Source: Anniella stebbinsi (lineage: Eukaryota; Chordata; Lepidosauria; Squamata; Anniellidae). From it: a stretch of 64,000 nt of DNA. The stretch's first letter is position 1. Each line of letters opens with the position of its first letter. The DNA lies in assembly GCA_029215795.1 (NCBI GenBank), contig JARDYH010000002.1, forward strand, positions 111,419,001 through 111,483,000, read 5' to 3'. Both the position numbers and the translations under genes were made by a program. This document shows, piece after piece, positions 35,599-43,136 of the stretch. A model generated the notes under the pieces. That model was not told where the DNA came from, searched no databases, and saw only the letters and a list, made by a program, of their open reading frames with translations.

Positions 35599-36864
35599 TC
35601 AGCAGGCACTGGCCTCCGGCTCTGTGGGTCCCTCCCTGCCGGGGGGCTGGCTAACCGCCGCCGACGTCTGCGCAGGGGCGGCTGCGGCGGTGTTGATATG
35701 GCAGCCGCTGGAGAGGTGGCTGCGGACGCGGCCTTGCAACTGGGTGACCTGGGCACGGAGGAGGCTGGCGGTGGTGGCCAGCTCCGCGTTCTGGCCTTTG
35801 AGCGCCTTGACTTTTTCCTCCAGCCGGGCGATACGCTCCAGCTTGCGCCGGCGGCACTTGGAGGCTGCGATGCGGTTGCGCAGCCTCTTGCGCTCTGCTT
35901 TCAGGCGCTCCTGGCTCTCGGCGTCGAGCGGGGACAAGGAGGAGGGCGGCGGAGGGGACTCCCCGGACGAAAGCGCGGGAGGAGGGGCGGGAGGAACCGA
36001 CCCGGCGGGCGCCTCCGGCACGATCTGCGGCTCCTCCAAAGCCCTGCCCGTCGAGCCTGGCGCCGGAAGGCGAGCCACGACTTGGGGCGAGAAGAAAGTG
36101 ACGCCGGCCGACGGGCTGGCCGGGTTGAAGCCGCCCAAAGTGGTGTAGACGGCGGGCGGGTCCTGCCTGGGCGGAGGGCAGCACGGGCCCCCCGGGTGCT
36201 GGGTAGGCGAGAGCGGCGCCGGCGGCACCCCAAGCAACTGGTTCTGCTTGTGCAAGTCGGCCAGAGCTTTCACGAAGCCGTCGGCGAAGCCCTCCTGCTC
36301 CTGGGTCACCGCCTGCTGCTGGACCGAGGGCTGCGGGGAGCGGTACAAGAAGGGCCCGGCGGCTCCTGCCGCCACCGAGGGCCCTCCGCCAGTGGGGCTG
36401 GCTGGACCGGCGAGACCCGGACTGCCCGCTTGGATCAGCAGCTGTTCCAGGTCGGCGGCCGCCGGCAGCTTCAGCAGAGGCTGCAGAACGCCCGGGCCCA
36501 CCTCCGGGCCGCCGCCGGGCCCCTCTGGAATGAGGCGGAGCACGGCGTTGCTGGTGCCCCCGCGGGGGCGCAGCGACGAGAACGGACCTGCCGCGGGCAA
36601 GGCGGTGCTGCCCGGAGAGGCCGCCCCGACCAAGTCTCGTGGCTGCGGCTTCTTCCCGGCGAGGAGTAGCTTGTGCTGGTGGTCCGCCCGGCTTTCCTCA
36701 GCTGGCTCTAGCACCGTCGGTCCCCCCGCGCCGGGCCCTCCGCCGAAGCCTGGCAGCTGCACGAAGTCTGGCAGCAGCTCCAGTCCTTCCTCGCTGTAGA
36801 AAGGGGCCACCTCCATCTTCACAGCCACACGGGCGCTTGTGCGCCCGCCGCCGCCGCTGCTCAT
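35599..36864 (-). CDS. JUN-family AP-1 bZIP transcription factor, divergent
   Basis: Nuclear AP-1 factor predicted to bind TRE/CRE-like sites as a dimer. The single open exon of 421 codons fits the intronless JUN family, whose usual length is about 310-350 residues. ATG at 36864 is the first ATG in the frame; a second at 36816 ([11 protein letters not shown]) matches the usual N-terminus of JUN proteins and has a better Kozak context. Conserved blocks, numbered from 36864: KMEVAPFY (16-23), [20 protein letters not shown] (189-208), [14 protein letters not shown] (238-251), [11 protein letters not shown] (276-286), [12 protein letters not shown] (301-312), basic region [17 protein letters not shown] (325-341), then a leucine zipper to about residue 384. 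HKQNQL and TASLLR resemble JUND, EGFADGF resembles JUNB, and ESQER resembles JUN. The segment at 130-145 ([16 protein letters not shown]) lacks the Ser-Pro JNK sites, and the C-terminus has about 33 extra residues. JUND ortholog or separate paralog is unresolved. Confidence 0.9.
   Translation of the reverse strand: MSSGGGGRTSARVAVKMEVAPFYSEEGLELLPDFVQLPGFGGGPGAGGPTVLEPAEESRADHQHKLLLAGKKPQPRDLVGAASPGSTALPAAGPFSSLRPRGGTSNAVLRLIPEGPGGGPEVGPGVLQPLLKLPAAADLEQLLIQAGSPGLAGPASPTGGGPSVAAGAAGPFLYRSPQPSVQQQAVTQEQEGFADGFVKALADLHKQNQLLGVPPAPLSPTQHPGGPCCPPPRQDPPAVYTTLGGFNPASPSAGVTFFSPQVVARLPAPGSTGRALEEPQIVPEAPAGSVPPAPPPALSSGESPPPPSSLSPLDAESQERLKAERKRLRNRIAASKCRRRKLERIARLEEKVKALKGQNAELATTASLLRAQVTQLQGRVRSHLSSGCHINTAAAAPAQTSAAVSQPPGREGPTEPEASAC
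35707..35919 (-). other. bZIP domain of the JUN-like gene
   Basis: Basic region with the DNA-contacting Asn, Ala-Ala, Cys and Arg pattern ([11 protein letters not shown]), then a zipper with heptad leucines in [29 protein letters not shown]. Nearly all positions that contact DNA in JUN are kept; changes are K-to-R in the KCRKRK position and small changes in the zipper's outer faces. Confidence 0.93.
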
Positions 36865-37260
36865 GCTGGGCAGGGCAGCGGCGAGTCCGGTCGGCGGCGT
36901 TGCTGCTGCTGCTGCCGCCGCCGTCGCTGCCGCCGCCACTAACTGGGTCTCGCTTGCTTCCAGCTGGGAGAAAGAGACGCAGCTTCCACCGCTCCCGCAA
37001 GGCTTTCACGTGTAGCGCCGGCTTCTCATCTCCCGCCCGCCCAGGGCAGCCCGCCCGGGGCTCGGCGCTTTAGACTTGTGGCGTTTAGGGGAGGGAAACT
37101 CTTTCCCCTTCCAGCCAGAGAGGAACTGATGTCAAAACGCCTCGCCTCAGTTCCTGCCGCTCCGCCTTTCTTAGCTGTGGCCGCGGCGGCCACACTGCCC
37201 TCTAGGCTGCGTCGCGGCAGAGGCGGGCAGAGCGACGAAGCTGTGATTCGGCTTCCTTTC
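36865..37260 (-). promoter_or_regulatory. CpG-rich 5' region of the JUN-like gene
   Basis: Very GC-rich and CpG-dense sequence continuous with the coding region, falling off after about 37260. No TATA box is obvious. It contains an E-box CACGTG at 37007-37012 and TGACATCA (minus strand) at 37127-37134. The transcription start cannot be placed from sequence alone. Confidence 0.7.
37127..37134 (-). promoter_or_regulatory. TGACATCA, jun1-type AP-1/ATF site
   Basis: The octamer is identical to the autoregulatory jun1 site known in the mammalian c-JUN promoter, which is bound by JUN/ATF2. It lies 263 bp upstream of the ATG at 36864. Function here is inferred from sequence identity and position. 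Confidence 0.6.
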
Positions 37261-37332
37261 CTTCCCTCCTCTTTGTTTACAGAAGATGAAGGGCAGCGAA
37301 ACCAAGTGGGGCGCTGTTGTTTCCCACAGAGC

Positions 37333-37484
37333 AGCCTTCCTCAGCATGGTGACTTCCAGATGTCTTGGACTACAGCGCCCTTGGACTACAACTCCCATCA
37401 TCCCTGACCGCCGGGCATGCTGGTGGGGCGGGGCTGATGGGGGTTGTAGCCCAACACATGAGGATGCCAGGTTGGGGGAGGCTG
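37333..37484. mobile_element. Palindromic MITE with ACTACAACTCCCA arm near the JUN-like promoter
   Basis: agccttcctcagcatggtga to gccaggttgggggaggctg; 37385-37397 reads ACTACAACTCCCA, with a partial duplicate just before it (actacagcgccc). Same family as 8467. It lies less than 500 bp upstream of the JUN-like start codon. Confidence 0.75.
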
Positions 37485-37548
37485 TAATAGAGGAGCGGGG
37501 ATGGTAGGTCTTTGGGAACAGAGAGAAATCAATCTCAACATGGGCTGC

Positions 37549-37918
37549 CTCTACAGGAGAGGTTTAAAGCTCTTTCAAGTCTCATTAAAAAATTTACCTC
37601 TACATGAGCGGAGCGCAAATCGGGAGTTGAGGCGCGTTATCTATCCGATTATGCGCATTATCGAATGCGCGTTAAATAGCGAGTTTTATTATGCTCCAGC
37701 CGTTAAAGCGCATTTTGACTATGTGAACAAGCGATTCTCCACATTAACTACTTCTACAGCGCATTTTAAACAACCAGTAAAGCCACCAGTTGTGCGCTCA
37801 ATTACCTCCTGCGTACAGTCATTTACCATAAAGCGCTTCCGAGAAGATGCGCATAATCGGAGAACCAGGCGTCAAACCGAATTCTTGTAGAGGGGGTCAT
37901 GGGAGGATTTACTTTTAG
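37549..37918. other. GCGC-studded AT-rich block with 129-codon open frame
   Basis: About ten GCGC tetramers, mostly in tgcgcatt/aagcgcatttt contexts, are spaced 15-35 bases apart in otherwise AT-rich DNA. The left side (cctctacatgagcgg, then ccgattatgcgcat) and the right side, in reverse complement (ctctacaagaattcgg, ccgattatgcgcat), share words in inverted order, so it may be a degraded foldback transposon. The plus-strand frame 37501-37890 begins with ATG and is open to a stop, but the protein has no features I recognise. A (CAG)n stretch follows at 37921-37938. Confidence 0.5.
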
Positions 37919-37989
37919 AGCAGCAGCAGCAGCAGCAGCGCAGGCCATCTATCCTCGCAAGCCCCAAGGCACTTTTGAGTTAATTCTCT

Positions 37990-38323
37990 TAGGGTACAAT
38001 CCTATGCATATCTACTCAGAAGTACTCTCAGGGACATGCACATAGGATTGCAGCCTCACAAAGTCTAAAAGATCCCTGAAGACAACACATGCTTATTTAT
38101 TTTACCAACAAAATGCAAAATCTAATGCAGGGAACAGCAGCCTAATAGGAAGGTTGGACTTGTGTTGGGTCATGTGGATTTCACTCCAGACATTTTTTTA
38201 AAAGGAGCAGGAAAAAGTGCTGAAACTGATTGCATAGTTCTATACATACCTACTAATCAGAAGTAAATCCCTCTGAGTTCAGTGATTTTTGCTTCCAGGT
38301 CAGTGTGCATAGTATTGTAGCCT
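37990..38323. repeat. Two short 'aatcctatgcat...tctactcagaagt' repeats
   Basis: 37990-38057 has acaatcctatgcatatctac mirrored by catgcacataggattgcagc. 38232-38323 has a related, weaker copy. This type is common in squamate genomes; other copies here lie at 1588, 29815 and 49010-49190. Confidence 0.6.
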
Positions 38324-38436
38324 AAAATGCTGAAAAAATAGGAGGGCAGGCAAACTGATAGAGCAACTTTTGCTAAGAAAGAAAGCAGTCTTGTTTAAAA
38401 ACAGCAACAACAAAAACACACCAGGTTGTAGTAAAC

Positions 38437-38703
38437 AAAGTCATAAGAAATACCATGCTGGATCAGACCTAGGGTCCAGCTAGTTCAGCACTCTGTCGAC
38501 CAGGGACCAACAAAGCAGGACATGGTGCAACAGCACCCTCCCACCCATGTTTCCCAGCAACTGGCACACACAGGCTTACTGCCTCGGATACTGGAGGTAG
38601 CACATAACCATCAGGGCTATCAGCCATTGATAGCCTTCTCCTCCAGGAATTTATCCAACCCCCTTTTAAAGCCATCCAAATTGGTGTAATAGCAGCATTC
38701 AAG
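38437..38703 (+). mobile_element. Interspersed repeat ('tgctggatcagacc' type)
   Basis: Sequence ccatgctggatcagacctag, ccagctagttcagcactctg, gccattgatagccttctcct and ccccttttaaagccatccaa matches a repeat I know to be common in reptile genomes, probably LINE-derived. It directly precedes an L2 relic. Confidence 0.55.
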
Positions 38704-38714
38704 ACAAGTTCATG

Positions 38715-39150
38715 TTGTGTGATTCATGCTCTGGTAAACCTTCCAATTCAATTTTTCATAGCGCTGCTGTTGAAGAGGACTTGGAAGTGTCAAGGAATGC
38801 AGAACTTGGCTGCCTAATTCCTAACTGGTATAGCCATTACTTCCATTTTGAAAGAACTACACTGACTGCCTATTTTCTTCTGAACTCAGTTTAAGGTGCT
38901 GGTTCTTACCTTTAAAACCCTAAATAGCTTAGGACCCAAATGCCTGAAGGAGCACCTCCTCCCCTGCCAGCCTGTCTATATTTTAAGATCTTCAGCTGAA
39001 GTGCCTTCCTTAGCAGAGTTGTGTTATATATGTGCTAAGGTGGGGGGCTTTTCTATGGTGGTACCCCCAGTTTTATAGTTTTGCTGCCCCACAGTCTTGT
39101 AACTTTTATAAAGGGTTTTTAAAATTGTATTTGTATTTTAATTTTTATGG
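38715..39150 (+). mobile_element. L2-like LINE relic, 3' part
   Basis: KVLVLTFKTLNSLGPK can be read from 38896 and aligns with [16 protein letters not shown] of the LINE at 39.7-40.8 kb. The following text, up to ttttatagttttgctgcccc, is degraded. It is older than the copy immediately downstream. Confidence 0.65.
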
Positions 39151-39661
39151 GTTGGATCCAGATTTAGTCATACTTAAGAGTAGACCCATTGAGATCAGTG
39201 GGATTTAAAGTAATCATGACTTAGGTCCAACAGGGTCTGCAAGTCTATTGTACATCATACTGGAATCCATTTGATGAAAGGCTCTTTAAATAGTTTAAAT
39301 AAGAAATAAATATTCTGGATGTAACTATGGTATGTGTAACTGTGGCCAGATCTGCTTTCTGTAGGAAATTGGCACACCAGCAAAGGTACTTCTTGCCACA
39401 GCAGCTACCTATGTTTCCAAGAGCAATGCTGGATACAGCAACATCCCAAACTGCAAATCTAGTACTTCCTTCAGAGAAAATCCAGCATAGACCGAACATC
39501 AAATTCTAGATCAGCATACCAAATGACCAACAGTACTTCTTTCTTGTCTGGACTGAGCAACACGTGGATCTCATGTGTTTATGCTGCACAGGTTTGACAG
39601 GAGCTCCATGCCACTGCCAGAAATATACAAAGAGGTTACTACATCACTTAATGCCTTAGTA

Positions 39662-40973
39662 TTGACAGGGGGAGTATGTCCCTGTTGGTACTTCTGGACC
39701 TCTCAGCGGCTTTCGATACCATCGACCATGGTATCCTTCTGGAACGCCTGAGGGGATTGGGAATCGGGGGCACTGTGCTTCAGTGGTTCCGGTCCTACCT
39801 CTCGGGCAGGTTCCAGTTGGTGATGCTTGGGGATAGCTGCTCTGCAAAGAAGGAGCTGCTGTGTGGTGTACCGCAAGGTGCCATCCTTTCCCCAATGCTG
39901 TTTAACATTTATATGAAACAGTTGGGAGAGATCATCCGGAGGCATGGGGCGGGGTGCTATCAGTATGCTGATGACACCCAAATATATTTCTCTATGCCTT
40001 CGATAACAGCGCCAGCTAAGGATAGTGTGTCTCCTCTAAATGAATGCTTGGAGGCGGTAATGGGCTGGATGAGGAAAAACAAACTGAAGCTGAATCCAGA
40101 CAAGACGGAGGTGCTGGCTGTCAAAGGCTGCAACCTGGGATTGGAGGTGTGTCAACCGGTTCTGGATGGGGTTACACTCCCCCTGAAAGACTGTGTTCGC
40201 AGCTTGGGGGATGCTCCTGGATCCGTCGCTCCAAATGACAGCCCAGATAGATGCGACGGCCAGGAGTGCCTACTATCAGCTTCGGCTGATACGCCAGCTG
40301 CGCCCCTTCCTAGAGTTGGAAGACCTAAAGACGGTAGTGCACGCGCTAGTAACTTCGAAGCTGGACTTCTGCAATGCGCTGTACATAGGGCTACCTCTAT
40401 GCCTAGTCCGGAAACTTCAACTAGTTCAAAATATGGCAGCCAGGTTGGTCACCGGTACATCTAGGGGTGACCATATTATGCCAGCTTTAAAATCGCTCCA
40501 CTGGCTGCCAATTAGTTTCCGGGCGAAGTATAAAGTGTTGGTTATTACCTTTAAAGCCCTACATGGTTTGGGTCCAGGTTACCTGCGGGATCGCCTTCTC
40601 CCATACAATCCGCCCCGCACGCTCAGGTCCTCTGGGAAGAACTTACTGCAGTCGGCCAAGACTAGGCTGACAACCATTACCCAGAGGACCTTCTCTTCTG
40701 CCGCTCCCAGACTGTGGAATGACCTGCCGGAGGAGACTCGTCAACTTAACAGTCTTTTAGAATTTAAGAAAGCTATAAAGACTATTCTCTTCTGGCAGGC
40801 ATATCCAGTGGAATTTTAGAATGTTTTAAGGATGTTTTAGGATTTTTTATGCAGTTTTAATAATATGTGTCATGTTTTAATCAGTTTTATGTATTTTATC
40901 ATGTTGTTGTTCCCCGCCTCGATCCAGACGGAGAGGCGGGTAAGAAATAAATTATTATTATTATTATTATTAT
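39662..40973 (+). mobile_element. L2-clade LINE, 5'-truncated
   Basis: Non-LTR retrotransposon copy of about 1.3 kb. It starts inside the reverse transcriptase, covers its C-terminal half and the terminal coding domain, then a 3' UTR with ccccgcctcgatccagacgg and a 3' tail of (ATT)n at 40950-40973. The 5' truncation is typical of LINE insertion. The clade call (L2 within the CR1 group) is from the [20 protein letters not shown] / LQLVQNMAARLVTG type of C-terminal domain, recalled not searched. Confidence 0.85.
39676..40819 (+). pseudogene. L2-type reverse transcriptase fragment with one frameshift
   Basis: Frame one (from 39676) reads [40 protein letters not shown], then the catalytic YADD in CYQYADDTQIYF, and [11 protein letters not shown]. 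After about 40205 the protein continues in another frame: [53 protein letters not shown]. One small indel near 40200-40215 separates them. The N-terminal endonuclease and the RT fingers are absent through 5' truncation. It is not a host gene. Confidence 0.87.
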
Positions 40974-42690
40974 GTGGTATGTCTCCATGCCTCTTTCTGT
41001 AGCCCTGAGGGAGGAACAGTGTCAGCATAGAAACATTCTGTGCAATAGGCAGCAAATTCTTCATATGTCAACTTTATATCTTCCATTAGCTGATTTTATA
41101 TCTCTGTGGCATAATGAGGTTTATATGAACTGCATCCTCTAAGCTACACCACACTATTTGTAATCTAACATTTTCTTGGAAACAGATTTAATGGCTTTTC
41201 CCCCTACCTTATGGGGACAATAGCTCTTTAAGTCAAGGAGAGTGGCTGTGAGCCACATGCACAGCTTGCTTCAGCATTGCACCATTATTTTAGACTGGAA
41301 ATTGGAACACAGGAGGGCTCTGTATAGGTACAGCTCCTTTCTAGTTATGCATTAGATTGGCCTTCCCCAACCTTGTGCCCTCCAGATGTGTTGGGGCCAC
41401 TAATGTTAGTCCTACATAGAGTAGAGCTGAAGTAGCAGAGCAGGTGTTGTTAGTGAGTTATTGATAAAATATCTCTCGTTTTCCTCTACTCTTTCCTTGC
41501 GGTCTGTACGATATGCTAGGTTTAGTTTCAATACTGTTATCTGTTGGATCATTCATTTATTATATTTCAACCCCATTCCTCAGCCAAGAAAAGCTCTCAA
41601 AGCGCCTTACAATCAATTAGCAAAGAAGACAGTCCCTGCCTTCAGGCTTACAATCTAAAAAAGACATAACACACAAGGAAAAGGGGTAGGGGAGGGAAGA
41701 AGGAAAAAAGAGAAATTAAGTAGACCAGCAACAGGGCTGATGGGATTGTCCTGCTTCCAAAGGAGGAGAGTCTAACTGGAACAGGCCCTGATATTTCTTC
41801 TGTCTGCTCCTATCTCCCTTGCTCTTTAATCTTCCCCACAGGGTCATGACATCAGTTAGCCCGGGGGGGGGGGGGGGGGGAGAGTCTAACTGAAGCAGGC
41901 CCTGATGTTTCCCCTGCCTGCTCCTGTCTCCCTTGCTTCCAGATGCCCGATCTTTAAAAACATAATGTAAAAATACTGATTGTGAAAAGGAGCCAAATAA
42001 ATACTTCAGCAGTTTTACAGTCCAACTCTATGCTGTTTTATAGCTAATGCTGTTGCATTTTTAAGCTGCTTTTGTGCATTTTCTTTAAGCCAGAGTATAA
42101 ATGCATAAATAAATATGAATATTTACCTGCTAATAAGCCTCACTGGAAATAGTGGAGGTTACTCACATGAATATGACTAAGTTTACAGCCCTATTCTGTT
42201 TGGCTCCTCCATCCTCAACTGTCACTACCAGAAGCCATTTCAGGAGGCTATATAGAGGGAGATAAAAAAAGCAGGGTCTTTCCACCAGCCTTGCTGAAAT
42301 AATTACCCCCCTGCCCCCATCTTCTCGCTCCATTCATTTTTCCATATATGTCCTGTCTTGTTTAATTGTTTATACGCTGCTCTGGGAGCCTTTTTGGCGG
42401 AGGAGCGACATAAAAATGCTATAAATAAAATAAATACTAACACTGCAGTCTGTATGAATCGAAAGCAGAATGACGAACAAGCTTCCTTGCCTCTCAGGCA
42501 TAAGCACCTTTCAGTTCAACCAGGCTTACTCCGAAATAGGAACGAGATTGCAGCCCTAAAAGGAAGAATGAACTATATAGAAACAGTGTAATTCTTCCGT
42601 CTCCCGCTTCACTTTTGGTCTAAAGCCAAAACCTACAGGAACCTATTCCTGATGTGGAAAGTCAGCCCTACAACCAGCCCCCTTTGAAAA
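40974..42690. other. Intergenic with decayed repeats
   Basis: Half a ccctccaga MITE at 41358-41400, a minus-strand LINE-tail relic at 41535-41700 (ccttacaatcaattag, ggcttacaatctaaaaaaga), a G run at 41863-41880 separating a duplicated 59-bp segment, and a LINE/SINE 3' end on plus at 42355-42435 (ctgctctgggagcctttttg). No gene recognised. Confidence 0.5.
41767..41939. repeat. Direct repeat around an 18-base G run
   Basis: gagagtctaactggaacagg (41767) and gagagtctaactgaagcagg (about 41880) begin two copies of a 59-bp segment ending tctcccttgct. Between them is a run of G at 41863-41880. Confidence 0.8.
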
Positions 42691-43065
42691 GAGCCACAAG
42701 TCTTGGCGCGAGCGCACGCACGTTTACGGGCGCAGGAGCCAAGGTACGCGCGTCAAAACCTGAACCGCTCTTCTTATTGGCCACTCGGAACGGAGACGCG
42801 CCGCACCCAAACATTGCGGGGCGTGACCAATAGCGAAGCCCGACGCGGAGTTCTCGAGAGAGTTCCCCTGAAGCTGGCGCCGCCATTTTGAAGTAGGGAG
42901 AGGCCGCATCCAGCTTATGTCGTTCTTCAGGGTTTTAGTTTTTTTAAAAAAGGGACGCGGAGGCCTCAGTGAGTCGTTCAGACCTACGCGGCCTTTTCAC
43001 TGAGTTTCCGGGCTCTCGAAAAATAACGGTGCTGGCAGAGAGGCGGCAGGGACGGCAACGAGAGG
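42668..43065. promoter_or_regulatory. THAP1 CpG-rich promoter, possibly bidirectional
   Basis: CpG-dense segment ending at the THAP1 start codon. A consensus YY1-type motif CAAAATGGCGGC lies on the minus strand at about 42879-42890. In mammals THAP1 shares a head-to-head promoter with RNF170; here the minus strand holds an ATG-started 72-codon frame (42668-42886), but it has no recognisable RNF170 sequence. Promoter is inferred; divergent transcription is only a possibility. Confidence 0.6.
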
Positions 43066-43136
43066 ATGGTGCAGTCCTGCTCTGCCTACCGTTGCCGGAA
43101 TCGGTACGACAAAGAGAAGCCCATATCTTTCCACAA
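43066..43136 (+). other. THAP1: THAP1 coding exon 1
   Basis: ATG at 43066 starts [20 protein letters not shown] and the exon ends inside the Lys codon of FHK, with donor AA|GTGAGT. Encodes the first two zinc ligands. Confidence 0.95.

Noticed and set aside
35500..36669. 389-codon plus-strand frame across the JUN-like gene
   Set aside because: It is the antisense shadow of a GC-rich coding region; its protein is low-complexity Arg/Gly/Leu without family features.
36865..36939. Longer N-terminus for the JUN-like protein
   Set aside because: The frame is open upstream, but its first codon is GTG at 36939; the first ATG is at 36864, so the poly-Ala extension is probably 5' UTR.
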